From JAQIBY01 sp964615585 (lineage in GTDB: Bacteria > Bacteroidota > Bacteroidia > Bacteroidales > ML635J-15), in assembly GCA_964615585.1 (NCBI GenBank), contig CAZTNS010000013.1, positions 1-31,967 on the forward strand: DNA of 31,967 nucleotides. Reading direction: 5' to 3'. Numbering within the stretch: the first letter of the stretch is position 1; each line of letters starts with the position of its first letter. The notes under the pieces were generated by a model. That model saw nothing but the letters and a program-made list of their open reading frames with translations, had not been told where the DNA came from and made no database searches. Below are positions 23,901-31,967 of the stretch, in pieces. A program made the position numbers and the translations under genes.

Positions 23901-25237
23901 ATACCGAGCCTGTGCAATGTCGGGGCACGGTTGAGAAGCAATGGGTGTCCTTTAAGAACATTTTCGAGTATATCCCAAATAACCGGATCACGTCGATCCA
24001 CAATTTTTTTAGCAGATTTTACTGTTTTAACAATGCCGCGTTCGATAAGCTTTCTAATCACAAACGGCTTATAGAGTTCTGCAGCCATGTCTTTGGGTAA
24101 ACCGCACTCATGCAGTTTTAATTCCGGGCCTACTACAATCACTGAACGCGCTGAATAATCAACACGTTTACCAAGCAGATTCTGACGAAAACGTCCTTGT
24201 TTTCCTTTGAGGCTGTCACTAAGAGATTTTAAAGGTCTGTTGGCATCTGTTTTAACTGCATTTGATTTACGTGAATTGTCAAAAAGGCTGTCAACAGATT
24301 CCTGAAGCATGCGTTTTTCATTACGCAGAATAACTTCAGGTGCTTTGATGATCATGAGCCTTTTTAGCCTGTTATTTCTAATGATTACACGCCGGTATAG
24401 ATCGTTCAGATCAGAGGTGGCAAATCTTCCGCCATCCAGGGGCACAAGTGGCCTGAGTTCTGGAGGGATGATTGGAATGACTCGGATGATCATAAATTCA
24501 GGCCTGTTCTTATCTTTAGAAGCTCTGAAAGCTTCTACTACTTTAAGCCTTTTAAGGGCTTCGTTTTTACGTTGTTGTGATGTTTCTTTATTGGCTTTAT
24601 CCCTTAGGCTGAAAGACAGTTCATCAAGGTTTATCCTGGAAAGAAGATCAAATATCGCATTGGCTCCCATCTTAGCAATGAATTTATTGGGATCATCATC
24701 TTCAAGCATCTGGTTACCTGAGGGAAGAGAGTCAAGGATATCAAGATATTCTTCTTCTGTTAAGAAGTCAAGTGTTTTTAATCCTTCATTTTCTTTGATA
24801 CCCGGCTGGATTACTGTATATTTTTCATAGTAAATAATGGAATCCAGTTTTTTTGTAGGTAATCCCAATAGATAACCAATTTTATTTGGCAATGACCGGA
24901 AATACCAAATGTGAGCAACAGGAACTTCGAGTTTAATATGACCCATGCGCTCTCTGCGCACTTTTTTTTCTGTTACTTCTACACCACAGCGATCACATAC
25001 AATTCCTTTGTACCGGATGCCTTTGTATTTTCCACAATGACATTCAAAATCTTTTACCGGGCCAAAAATGCGTTCGCAAAACAAACCATCCCTTTCCGGT
25101 TTATAGGTCCGGTAATTGATGGTTTCGGGTTTTGTTACTTCACCACTTGAGCGATCCAGTATATCTTCAGGTGAAGCTAAACTGATGGATAGTTTTTCGA
25201 AGTTACTGGTAACTTTCTTGTCTTTTCTGAAAGCCAT
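20939..25237 (-). CDS. rpoC: DNA-directed RNA polymerase subunit beta'
   Basis: RpoC forms one half of the polymerase clamp and holds the catalytic Mg. The 1432-residue protein has the first zinc site at Cys66, Cys68, Cys81 and Cys84, and the catalytic NADFDGD at 470-476 with Asp472, Asp474 and Asp476. The second zinc site includes Cys889, Cys896 and Cys899. The length fits Bacteroidota. The frame extends to a TTG at 25249, but MAFRKDKK at 25237 is the normal start and carries an ATG. rpoB ends 33 bases upstream, and DUF3467 follows six bases downstream. Confidence 0.98.
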   Translation of the reverse strand: MAFRKDKKVTSNFEKLSISLASPEDILDRSSGEVTKPETINYRTYKPERDGLFCERIFGPVKDFECHCGKYKGIRYKGIVCDRCGVEVTEKKVRRERMGHIKLEVPVAHIWYFRSLPNKIGYLLGLPTKKLDSIIYYEKYTVIQPGIKENEGLKTLDFLTEEEYLDILDSLPSGNQMLEDDDPNKFIAKMGANAIFDLLSRINLDELSFSLRDKANKETSQQRKNEALKRLKVVEAFRASKDKNRPEFMIIRVIPIIPPELRPLVPLDGGRFATSDLNDLYRRVIIRNNRLKRLMIIKAPEVILRNEKRMLQESVDSLFDNSRKSNAVKTDANRPLKSLSDSLKGKQGRFRQNLLGKRVDYSARSVIVVGPELKLHECGLPKDMAAELYKPFVIRKLIERGIVKTVKSAKKIVDRRDPVIWDILENVLKGHPLLLNRAPTLHRLGIQAFQPKLIEGKAIQLHPLACTAFNADFDGDQMAVHLPIGNAAILEAQVLMLASHNILNPANGAPITVPSQDMVLGLYYITKAKKGAKGEGQTFYAPEEVKIAYNEKKIALSAIINVRVDVRDENGQPLKKIIETTTGRVLFNDIVPKEVGFINELLTKKSVRGIIANVLSKTNTAVTAKFLDDIKHMGFNMAYKGGLSFNLDDVIIPEEKESMIQEGYAQVDEVLNNYNMGFITNNERYNQIIDIWTHTNAKLTNLVMGNLSKDNNGFNPVYMMLDSGARGSKEQIRQLCGMRGLMGKPQKSAGSGQQIIENPILANFKEGLSVLEYFISTHGARKGLADTALKTADAGYLTRRLVDVCQDVVISETDCGTLRGIVATAIKMNEEVVESLHERILGRTAVHDVFHPQSGEHIVSSGEEITEEIAKTIEDSPIKEVEIRSVLTCESRRGVCAKCYGRNLATARMVQKGEAVGVIAAQSIGEPGTQLTLRTFHVGGVAGNIAAESSITAKYSGRIEIDELRTVTYKKEGEEFVDIVIGRMAEMKIVDDNTGISLMTNNIPYGAKLYVKNNQIIEKGTKICEWDPFNATIVSEKNGIAKFKNLIEGITYQEDADEQTGFREKVITETKDKKKNPELAIVSEKDNNKIIKNYNLPVGAHLTIKEGDKLVAGQTIAKIPRNVSKGGDITGGLPRVTELFEARNPSNPAVVSEINGQVEFGKIKRGNREVIITSKDGDVKKYLVPLTKQILVQEGDYIRAGTTLSDGIITPADILNIKGPTKVQEYIVNEVQEVYRLQGVKINDKHFEVVVRQMMRKVIIEDPGDTQFLEKQIVDKWKFREVNDEIYGMQVIEDNGDSENLKSGQIVTARRLRDENSHLRRRDMKLVHARPAVPATSRQALQGITRAALQTESFMSAASFQETNKVLNEAAINGKNDMLLGLKENVIVGHLIPAGTGLREYDKILVGNKSELDKLQKSTQESDDSEADQKNT

Positions 25238-25270
25238 ATATCTGATCAATTAAATAAATAACAATTACAA

Positions 25271-28200
25271 TTAATTCATTTCAAAATTCAGGCATAAACC
25301 CTGTAATTCATGAATGAGTACATTAAGAGATTCAGGAATACCATGGGAGGGCATTGGTGTTCCTTTCACAATTGACTCATAAGTTTTGGCACGACCTTTG
25401 ACATCGTCGGATTTTACTGTCAGTATCTCTTTCAAAGTATGTGCTGCTCCAAAAGCCTCGAGAGCCCAAACCTCCATTTCACCAAAACGCTGACCTCCAA
25501 ATTGAGCTTTACCTCCAAGTGGTTGTTGAGTTATCAGAGAATAAGGCCCAATAGACCGGGCATGCATTTTATCGTCAACCATGTGGCCAAGTTTTAGCAT
25601 GTATATTACTCCAACGGTTGCCGGCTGGTCAAATTTTTCTCCTGTTTCACCATCATAAATATGGGTTTTGCCATATCTTGGCACGCCTGCTTTATCTGTG
25701 AATTCATTAATCTGATCCAGGGATGCTCCATCAAAAATTGGAGTGGAGAATTTCATGTTTAGTTTCTCCCCTGCCCATCCAAGCACAGTTTCATATATTT
25801 GTCCAAGGTTCATACGTGAAGGCACTCCCAGGGGGTTAAGTACCAGGTCAACAGGTGTGCCGTCTTCAAGGAAAGGCATGTCTTCCTGTCTTACAATCTT
25901 GGCAATAATTCCTTTATTCCCATGTCGTCCTGCCACTTTATCCCCGACTTTAATAACACGTTTTTTGGCGAGATAGACTTTTGCCATTTGAACAATGCCA
26001 TTGGGTAATTCGTCTCCGATTGTAATGTTCAATGACCTGCGTCTGAATTCACCCTCAAGGTTTTTGTATTCTACAAGGTAATTTTGCAAAATCTTTTCAA
26101 TCATTGTGTTTTTCTTTTTGTCAGTTGTCCATCTTGATGGTTTGACATTCAGAAAATCAATGTTACTGAGTGCTTTGAGGGTAAATTTCTTGCCCTTAGG
26201 GATAAGCTTGGCACCAAAGTTATCTTTTACACCCTGAGAAGTTTTTCCATTAACAAGGGTAAACAGTTTATCAAGCAGTCTGGATTTGAGTTTTTCGGCT
26301 TCCTGCTTGAATTCATTATCAATGTTTTCCACCAGGATTTTTTCCTGGTTTCTTGTTTTTTTGTCCTTATAAGTTTTTGAGAACAACTTTTTGTCAACTA
26401 CCACACCAGACGTTGATGGCGAAGCTTTTAGTGAAGCATCTTTAACATCACCGGCTTTATCCCCAAAGATAGCACGCAATAATTTTTCTTCAGGTGAAGG
26501 ATCAGTTTCTCCTTTTGGGGTGATCTTTCCCATCATGATATCTCCGGCAATGACATTTGCCCCGATACGAATAATACCATTTTCATCCAGATTTCTGGTA
26601 GCAGATTCGCTTACATTGGGAATGTCAGCAGTAAGTTCTTCCAGGCCTCGTTTTGTGTCCCTGACATCCAACTGATATTCATCAATGTGAATAGAAGTGA
26701 AAATATCTTCTTTCACAAGCCGGTCGGAAATTACCACTGCATCCTCAAAATTATAACCTTTCCATGGCATGAAAGCCACTTTAAGGTTACGTCCCAGTGC
26801 CAGTTCTCCTCCTACTGTTGCATAACCTTCAGTCATGACAGTACCTTTATGGACTTTATCTCCTTTTCTGACAATGGGCTTGAGGTTGACGTTACTGTTT
26901 TGGTTGGTTTTCTGGAATTTCGTAAGTTTATAAGTTACTGTATCTTTGTTAAAAGAAACGAACTTTTCTTCTTCGGTACGTTTGTATTTAATGATGATTT
27001 TCTCTGCATCTACATACTCCACGATACCATCACCTTCGGCAATGATAAGTAGCCTTGAATCTCTGGCGACCCTTCTTTCAATGCCTGTACCCACAATCGG
27101 TGCTTCATTTTTGACCAGCGGAATGGCTTGTCTCATCATGTTTGATCCCATCAATGCGCGGTTTGCATCATCATGCTCAAGGAAAGGAATAAGTGATGCT
27201 GCAATGGAAGCAATCTGATTTGGAGCAACATCCATGAGCTTAATATCCTTGGGTTCAGTCATGGCATATTCGCCGTCGTGCCTTACCCTAATTTTGTCAG
27301 ACTGAAATAATCCGTCATCATCAATAGGTGCATTAGCCTGAGCAATGACATGATGTTCTTCTTCTTCGGCACTGAGGTAAAGAATGTCGTCTTTGAGCCT
27401 TACTTGTTGATCTTCAACTTTACGGTATGGTGTTTCAATGAACCCGAGTTCATTAATTTTTGTATAAACACAAAGGGATGAGATCAGACCAATATTTGGT
27501 CCTTCAGGAGTTTCAATAGGACACAATCTTCCATAATGGGTATAATGCACATCCCTGACTTCAAAACCGGCACGTTCACGGGATAATCCACCCGGCCCAA
27601 GTGCAGAGAGCCTGCGTTTATGGGTCATTTCAGCAAGTGGATTGGTCTGGTCCATAAATTGTGACAACTGGTTTGTCCCGAAAAATGAATTGATTACGGA
27701 AGACAATGTTTTGGCATTGATCAGGTCTGTAGGATGAAAGACTTCATTATCCCTGACATTCATTCTTTCCCTGATGGTGCGTGCCATCCGTGCCAGTCCT
27801 ACACCGAACTGATTAGCTAATTGTTCACCAACGGTACGAATTCTTCTGTTACTGAGATGATCAATATCATCAACTTCTGCTTTAGAATTGATAAGTTCGA
27901 TCAGGTATTTGATGATGGCAATGATATCATCTTTGGTTAAGGTCTTGATGTCTTCATTGATATCAATTTTTAGTTTTTTATTCAAACGGTATCGTCCAAC
28001 TTCTCCAAGATCGTATCGCTTATCAGAAAAGAAAAGGTTGTCAATGACTTCGCGTGCAGTTGCTTCATCAGGAGGTTCAGAACTGCGCAATTGTCTGTAG
28101 ATATAAACAACAGCTTCTTTTTCAGAGTTACAAGGATCTTTATAAAGCGTGTTATATATGATAGCGTAATCTGAAGTTTTAGATTTTTCCCTGTGAACCA

Positions 28201-29077
28201 GGATGGTTTTTGATCCGGAATCAATGATGGTTTGTATGTGCTCAGGTTTGATTATTGTTTCCCTGTCAAGGATCACTTCATTTCTCTCAATGGAAACAAC
28301 TTCTCCAGTATCCTCATCAACAAAATCTTCTACCCATGATCTGAGTACCCTTGCAGCTAGTTTACGTCCTACAACTTTTTTCAAGGCCGTTTTATTTGCT
28401 TTGATTTCTTCAGCGAGATCAAATATTTCAAGTATTTCTTTATCGCTTTCAAAACCTATAGCCCTTAGCAGTGTTGTAACCGGAAGCTTCTTTTTTCTGT
28501 CAATGTAAGCAAACATGACAGAATTGATATCGGTGGCAAATTCCATCCATGATCCTTTAAAAGGAATGATACGGGCAGAATACAATTTGGTTCCGTTTGC
28601 ATGTAGGCTTTGACCAAAGAAAACGCCTGGTGACCTGTGCAGTTGTGAAACTACAATACGTTCAGCACCGTTGATCACAAAAGAGCCTTTAGGGGTCATA
28701 TATGGTATTGGTCCAAGCCAAACATCCTGAATGGTGGTTTCGAAATCCTCATGTTCAGGATCAGTACAATATAATTTGAGCTTGGCTTTAAACGGGACGG
28801 AATACGTAAGCCCCCTTGATAGACATTCCTCAATGGAATACCTTGGCATGTCAATGGAATAGTCCATAAATTCCAGTACGAAATTGTTTCGTGTGTCTGA
28901 AATAGGAAAGTTTTCATTGAAAACTTTAAAAAGCCCTTCATTTTTTCTTTTTTCCAAAGTTGTATCCAGCTGCAAAAAATCTCTGAAGGATTTTAATTGC
29001 ACATCAAGAAAATCCGGATAATCAAGCTGATTTTTTGTTGTTGAGAAAGAATATCTCTGGTTATTTATTACTGACAT
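25271..29077 (-). CDS. rpoB: DNA-directed RNA polymerase subunit beta
   Basis: RpoB, 1268 residues, is complete from MSVINNQRYSFS to the C-terminal clamp region ending LNVLIHELQGLCLNFEMN. The rifampicin-pocket segment QLSQFMDQTNPLAEMTHKRR is of the susceptible type. Asp476, His486 and Ser491 correspond to E. coli Asp516, His526 and Ser531 and are unchanged. Further conserved parts are the switch region GPNIGLISSL and GRHGNKGIIAKI. It lies 91 bases after rplL, and a long hairpin sits in that spacer, the only structured spacer I see in this operon. Confidence 0.98.
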   Translation of the reverse strand: MSVINNQRYSFSTTKNQLDYPDFLDVQLKSFRDFLQLDTTLEKRKNEGLFKVFNENFPISDTRNNFVLEFMDYSIDMPRYSIEECLSRGLTYSVPFKAKLKLYCTDPEHEDFETTIQDVWLGPIPYMTPKGSFVINGAERIVVSQLHRSPGVFFGQSLHANGTKLYSARIIPFKGSWMEFATDINSVMFAYIDRKKKLPVTTLLRAIGFESDKEILEIFDLAEEIKANKTALKKVVGRKLAARVLRSWVEDFVDEDTGEVVSIERNEVILDRETIIKPEHIQTIIDSGSKTILVHREKSKTSDYAIIYNTLYKDPCNSEKEAVVYIYRQLRSSEPPDEATAREVIDNLFFSDKRYDLGEVGRYRLNKKLKIDINEDIKTLTKDDIIAIIKYLIELINSKAEVDDIDHLSNRRIRTVGEQLANQFGVGLARMARTIRERMNVRDNEVFHPTDLINAKTLSSVINSFFGTNQLSQFMDQTNPLAEMTHKRRLSALGPGGLSRERAGFEVRDVHYTHYGRLCPIETPEGPNIGLISSLCVYTKINELGFIETPYRKVEDQQVRLKDDILYLSAEEEEHHVIAQANAPIDDDGLFQSDKIRVRHDGEYAMTEPKDIKLMDVAPNQIASIAASLIPFLEHDDANRALMGSNMMRQAIPLVKNEAPIVGTGIERRVARDSRLLIIAEGDGIVEYVDAEKIIIKYKRTEEEKFVSFNKDTVTYKLTKFQKTNQNSNVNLKPIVRKGDKVHKGTVMTEGYATVGGELALGRNLKVAFMPWKGYNFEDAVVISDRLVKEDIFTSIHIDEYQLDVRDTKRGLEELTADIPNVSESATRNLDENGIIRIGANVIAGDIMMGKITPKGETDPSPEEKLLRAIFGDKAGDVKDASLKASPSTSGVVVDKKLFSKTYKDKKTRNQEKILVENIDNEFKQEAEKLKSRLLDKLFTLVNGKTSQGVKDNFGAKLIPKGKKFTLKALSNIDFLNVKPSRWTTDKKKNTMIEKILQNYLVEYKNLEGEFRRRSLNITIGDELPNGIVQMAKVYLAKKRVIKVGDKVAGRHGNKGIIAKIVRQEDMPFLEDGTPVDLVLNPLGVPSRMNLGQIYETVLGWAGEKLNMKFSTPIFDGASLDQINEFTDKAGVPRYGKTHIYDGETGEKFDQPATVGVIYMLKLGHMVDDKMHARSIGPYSLITQQPLGGKAQFGGQRFGEMEVWALEAFGAAHTLKEILTVKSDDVKGRAKTYESIVKGTPMPSHGIPESLNVLIHELQGLCLNFEMN

Positions 29078-29114
29078 TTACATTGGATTAGTTAAGAAAA
29101 TACAAAACAACGAA

Positions 29115-29146
29115 AGGTTTAAAACCAGAATTCTGATTTTAAACCT
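29115..29146 (-). promoter_or_regulatory. Hairpin between rplL and rpoB
   Basis: A perfect 10-base inverted repeat (aggtttaaaa at 29115-29124, ttttaaacct at 29137-29146) encloses the palindrome cagaattctg, so the stem can continue after one mismatch. On the minus strand a moderately T-rich stretch follows (TTCGTTGTTTTG). In E. coli the same spacer holds a partial terminator and an RNase III site that lower rpoBC expression relative to ribosomal proteins; a similar role here is inferred from position and shape only. Confidence 0.6.
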
Positions 29147-29168
29147 AAAAACTGTAAAAAAAGTGGCA

Positions 29169-29543
29169 TTATTTAAGCTCCACTTCAGCGCCTTCTTCTT
29201 CGAGCGATGATTTGATTTGCTCGGCATCTTCTTTAGATACGCCTTCTTTTACAGGAGCGGGTGCACTATCAACAAGGGCTTTTGCTTCTTTTAGCCCTAA
29301 TCCGGTTATTTCTTTTACGAGTTTAATGATTTTCAGCTTGGCTTGTCCAGCTGAGTTGAGAACCACATCAAATTCAGTTTGTTCTGCTTCTGCTGCTGCT
29401 TCTCCACCAGCCGGAGCTGCGACAACAGCAGCGGAAGCAGCCGGTTCGATACCATGTTCTTCTTTCAGGATGTCAGCAAGTTCATTGACATCTTTTACCG
29501 TTAAGTTTACTAACTCTTCAGCTAATTTTTTTAAATCTGCCAT
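29169..29543 (-). CDS. rplL: 50S ribosomal protein L7/L12
   Basis: L7/L12 forms the flexible ribosomal stalk that recruits translation GTPases. The 124-residue protein has the usual N-terminal dimer domain (about 1-32), an alanine- and glycine-rich hinge (AAVVAAPAGGEAAAEAE) and the conserved C-terminal domain (about 53-124; KLKIIKLVKEITGLGLKEAKALVD). It follows rplJ by 36 bases and comes before the rplL-rpoB hairpin. Confidence 0.98.
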   Translation of the reverse strand: MADLKKLAEELVNLTVKDVNELADILKEEHGIEPAASAAVVAAPAGGEAAAEAEQTEFDVVLNSAGQAKLKIIKLVKEITGLGLKEAKALVDSAPAPVKEGVSKEDAEQIKSSLEEEGAEVELK

Positions 29544-29579
29544 TTTCCTATAAATTTTAAATAATATTCAATTAATAAA

Positions 29580-30104
29580 TTACGATTCTTTTTCGGCCAG
29601 TGCTTTAGTAAGCCCGGCAATAGTTTGACCAGCACTCTGGAGTTGAGCCACAAGTGTTTTTGAAGGTGATTGCAACAGGAGTATAATGTCTCCGATCAGT
29701 TCTTCTTTGGATTTGAGGCCTGCGAGGACATCAAGTTGATCTTCTCCAATAAAGATACGTTCAGTAGCATAAGCACCTTTCAATCGAGGCTTCTCATGGT
29801 TTTTGACAAACGCTTTAATAATTTTGCCAGGAGCATTGGCTGTGTTTGCAAACATTACAGTGGTATTTTCTTTGAGCAGATCATATAGCTCATCAAAATC
29901 ACCATCAGCTTTGTCCAACGCCCTTTTAAATAAAGTGTTTTTAACCATGGTAAGCTTCACCTCTTTCTCGTGACATTGTTTTCGGAGATCAGTAGTTTCT
30001 TCAGCATCCAAACCTTTTGTATCAGTAAGGTAAAAATGATCGAAACGATTTATCTCTTCAGTTAGAATGTCGATCTGTTTGTTTTTGTCTTCTCTTGTTT
30101 TCAT
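29580..30104 (-). CDS. rplJ: 50S ribosomal protein L10
   Basis: L10 anchors L7/L12 dimers to the ribosome. The 174-residue protein has the N-terminal rRNA-binding part (DHFYLTDTKGLDAEETTDLRKQCHEKEVKLTMVKN split over about 22-56) and a C-terminal helix ending TIAGLTKALAEKES that carries L7/L12. The spacer to rplA is only 22 bases, so there is no room for the structured leader through which L10 represses rplJL in E. coli; regulation must act elsewhere. Confidence 0.97.
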   Translation of the reverse strand: MKTREDKNKQIDILTEEINRFDHFYLTDTKGLDAEETTDLRKQCHEKEVKLTMVKNTLFKRALDKADGDFDELYDLLKENTTVMFANTANAPGKIIKAFVKNHEKPRLKGAYATERIFIGEDQLDVLAGLKSKEELIGDIILLLQSPSKTLVAQLQSAGQTIAGLTKALAEKES

Positions 30105-30126
30105 AGAAGTAAAGTCTTAAAAAAAT

Positions 30127-30819
30127 TTATAACAAAGACTTTGTGTCAATTTGAATTCCCGGGCTCATTGTACTTGATATATACACACTTTTCATGTAAG
30201 TACCTTTTGAGGATGCCGGTTTTAATTTGGCAATCGTTTGAGCAATTTCTTTTGCATTTTCACGAATTTGCTCAGGTGTAAAAGATACTTTACCGATTCT
30301 GGTATGAATGATGCCATATTTATCCACTTTAAAATCGATTTTACCTTTTTTGACTTCTTCAACGGCTTTTCCGATTTCCATAGTGACAGTCCCACTTTTT
30401 GGGTTAGGCATCAAACCACGAGGTCCGAGAATACGACCGAGCCGTCCGATTTTAGCCATTACAGGTGGCATTGTGATAATCACATCCATATCAGTCCAAC
30501 CTTCCTGAATTTTTCCGATATATTCATCAAGGCCAACATAATCGGCACCTGCATTTTTGGCTTCTTCTTCTTTCTCGGGTGTACACAATACAAGCACTTT
30601 CACCTCTTTACCGGTACCGTGTGGTAAGGTTGTAATTCCACGTACCATTTGGTCGGCTTTACGGGGATCTACCCCTAGCCTGAAATCCATATCCACAGAA
30701 GCATCAAACTTGGTTGTAGAAACATCTTTTACCAGTTCAGCAGCTTCGCTAATTGGATATTTTTTCCCGGCTTCGAGTTTGTCGGTAGCCTGTTTTCTGT
30801 TTTTTGTCATTTTTCCCAT
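30127..30819 (-). CDS. rplA: 50S ribosomal protein L1
   Basis: L1 forms the mobile stalk at the tRNA exit side and often represses its own operon. The 230-residue protein has the conserved MPNPKSGTVT loop with GRLGRILGPRGL before it and ends PGIQIDTKSLL, as is normal for L1. MGKMTKNRK offers two ATGs; the first (30819) is preferred because the family normally begins with M-x-K-x-T-K. It follows rplK by 20 bases. Confidence 0.98.
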   Translation of the reverse strand: MGKMTKNRKQATDKLEAGKKYPISEAAELVKDVSTTKFDASVDMDFRLGVDPRKADQMVRGITTLPHGTGKEVKVLVLCTPEKEEEAKNAGADYVGLDEYIGKIQEGWTDMDVIITMPPVMAKIGRLGRILGPRGLMPNPKSGTVTMEIGKAVEEVKKGKIDFKVDKYGIIHTRIGKVSFTPEQIRENAKEIAQTIAKLKPASSKGTYMKSVYISSTMSPGIQIDTKSLL

Positions 30820-30839
30820 GTCAAGTCACGCTATAATTT

Positions 30840-31283
30840 TTAATTATCAAACGGGGAATTACCTTTTACAAGAATTCCCATACTACGAGCCGTACCAGCA
30901 ACCATTTTCATTGCTGATTCAACAGTAAAACAATTAAGGTCCACCATTTTATCTTCAGCAATTGCTTTAACCTGATCCCAGGTTACCGATCCCACTTTTG
31001 TGCGGTTTGACTCTGGAGAACCCTTTTTCAGCTTGCTGGTTTCAAGCAATTGGACGGCAGCCGGAGGTGTTTTTACAACAAAATCAAAAGATTTATCGCC
31101 ATACACTGTTATAATAACAGGTAACACTTTACCGGCTTGTTCTTGTGTACGTGCGTTGAATTGCTTGCAAAACTCCATGATATTCACCCCCTTGGCGCCC
31201 AATGCCGGGCCAACAGGTGGAGATGGATTTGCAGCACCACCACGTATTTGCAATTTGATCAGGGCCTCTACTTTTTTAGCCAT
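30840..31283 (-). CDS. rplK: 50S ribosomal protein L11
   Basis: L11 forms the GTPase-associated centre with 23S rRNA. The 147-residue protein has the proline-rich N-terminal PSPPVGPALGAKGVNIMEFCKQFN, and the C-terminal rRNA-binding part includes MVAGTARSMGILV. Both are diagnostic. It begins four bases after the nusG stop. Confidence 0.98.
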   Translation of the reverse strand: MAKKVEALIKLQIRGGAANPSPPVGPALGAKGVNIMEFCKQFNARTQEQAGKVLPVIITVYGDKSFDFVVKTPPAAVQLLETSKLKKGSPESNRTKVGSVTWDQVKAIAEDKMVDLNCFTVESAMKMVAGTARSMGILVKGNSPFDN

Positions 31284-31287
31284 AATT

Positions 31288-31836
31288 TTACTCTTTTTCT
31301 ACTTGCATGAAACTCAATTCCAATGGTGTTTTTCTGCCGAAAATTTTCACCATTACTTTCAGTTTTTTCTTATCTTCGTGAACCTCTTCTATGGTGCCTT
31401 TGAAACCATTAAAGGGCCCGTCAATTACTTTCACTGATTCGTTTACATAAAACGGAATGTTGATTTCTTCTTCTTGTTCAGCTAGTTCATCAACTTTGCC
31501 AAGAATCCGATTCACTTCCGATTCTCTCAGGGGTACGGGATCGCCGGACTGAGTTCCGAGGAAGCCGATCACGTTTGTAATGTTTTTAATGATATGCATA
31601 ATTTCACCGTCAAGGTCAGCTTCGATAAGGACATATCCCGGGAAATGGTTTCTTTCCTTGGATATTTTTTTACCGTTTCTGACCTGGTAGTATTTTTCCA
31701 TGGGAATAAGAACATTGCTAACTTTGTGCTGTAATTCCCTGCGGGCAATTTCGGTTTCGAGATATTCCTTTACTCTTTTCTCTTTTCCGCCAATTGCCCG
31801 GATAACATACCATTTATTATTTCCTACATCAGTCAT
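31288..31836 (-). CDS. nusG: Transcription termination/antitermination factor NusG
   Basis: NusG binds RNA polymerase and couples it to Rho or the ribosome. The 182-residue protein has the NGN domain (about 1-110; KWYVIRAIGGKEKRVKEYLE, FPGYVLIEADLDGE) and a KOW domain (about 125-182; ESVKVIDGPFNGFKGTIEEV, then LKVMVKIFGRKTPLELSF). It sits between secE, 21 bases upstream, and rplK, as in most bacteria. It is of the housekeeping type rather than the UpxY-like antiterminators found in Bacteroidota capsule loci, given its operon and full KOW domain. Confidence 0.96.
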   Translation of the reverse strand: MTDVGNNKWYVIRAIGGKEKRVKEYLETEIARRELQHKVSNVLIPMEKYYQVRNGKKISKERNHFPGYVLIEADLDGEIMHIIKNITNVIGFLGTQSGDPVPLRESEVNRILGKVDELAEQEEEINIPFYVNESVKVIDGPFNGFKGTIEEVHEDKKKLKVMVKIFGRKTPLELSFMQVEKE

Positions 31837-31857
31837 GCTAACACGCGAATCAATGAG

Positions 31858-31967
31858 TTAAAAAATACTGTAAATGAGCTCCAGCACGTTTTTAAATGAA
31901 ACATCCATCAAATAAACAATAAGTGCAATTATTACGGAAGCAACCATTACTACTAATGCGCTATTTT
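31858..31967 (-). CDS. secE: Preprotein translocase subunit SecE (C-terminal part)
   Basis: The 35 readable residues (NSALVVMVASVIIALIVYLM followed by DVSFKNVLELIYSIF) form the single C-terminal membrane helix and short tail typical of SecE. The 5' part lies beyond the right edge. The position just upstream of nusG confirms the assignment. SecE stabilises the SecY channel in the inner membrane. Confidence 0.9.
   Translation of the reverse strand, partial: NSALVVMVASVIIALIVYLMDVSFKNVLELIYSIF

Noticed and set aside
27601..27680. Rifampicin-resistance substitution in rpoB
   Set aside because: Asp476, His486 and Ser491 match the susceptible residues of E. coli.
31288..31836. A specialised UpxY-type antiterminator
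   Set aside because: It lies between secE and rplK and has both NGN and KOW domains, the housekeeping NusG arrangement.

Overview
The window comes from a Bacteroidota (Bacteroidetes) chromosome, and a run of 100 Ns marks it as a scaffolded draft or metagenome assembly. Several signals agree. The order nadK, DUF6089 barrel(s), uppS, bamA, two ompH/skp genes is a known Bacteroidota envelope locus. A PorG-type barrel, a DUF4476 protein and a DUF3467 gene behind rpoC are typical of the phylum. At least nine start regions carry the phylum's -7 promoter box TAnnTTTG, often with TTG about 19-21 bases upstream, and Shine-Dalgarno sequences are mostly absent, with A-rich leaders instead. I see no phage, transposase, CRISPR array, plasmid gene, tRNA or rRNA. 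This is mainly core chromosome.

Layout. Positions 1-5433 hold an amino-acid catabolism pair on the minus strand (carbamate kinase followed by ornithine carbamoyltransferase). Divergent from it on the plus strand are a lipoprotein that looks like a catalytically dead metallopeptidase fused to a lectin-like domain, a secreted DUF4476 protein, and a SixA-type phosphatase cut by the gap. Positions 5434-5670 hold the gap and a large palindrome of CCTAAAC-like repeats between convergent genes. Positions 5671-8449 (minus) encode a class-III aminotransferase coupled to an orphan LytTR response regulator, then murI.

Positions 8512-17726 (minus) form an outer-membrane biogenesis block. In transcription order it is a CBS-domain protein, a one-POTRA Omp85 barrel, nadK, a DUF6089-like barrel, a PorG-like barrel of the type IX secretion system, uppS, bamA and two OmpH/Skp chaperones. 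bamA inserts barrels, OmpH/Skp escorts them through the periplasm, uppS makes the lipid carrier for wall and surface glycans, and murI supplies D-glutamate for the wall. Strong promoter boxes precede nadK and each ompH gene. A clear intrinsic terminator closes the last ompH gene only a few bases before murI.

Positions 17802-20606 (plus) hold pdxJ, a 60-residue unknown gene coupled to it, and asnB. Positions 20609-31967 (minus) are the transcription-translation operon secE (partial), nusG, rplK, rplA, rplJ, rplL, rpoB, rpoC and DUF3467, with only short spacers.

No clearly new system is visible. The items most worth a second look are the apparently dead metallopeptidase-like lipoprotein, the palindromic repeat beside the gap, a nine-G tract near the start of pdxJ, the CBS/Omp85 pair, and the terminator abutting murI. 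No stretch longer than 300 bases lacks a gene; the longest spacers (1-284 and 1287-1547) are described in the features.
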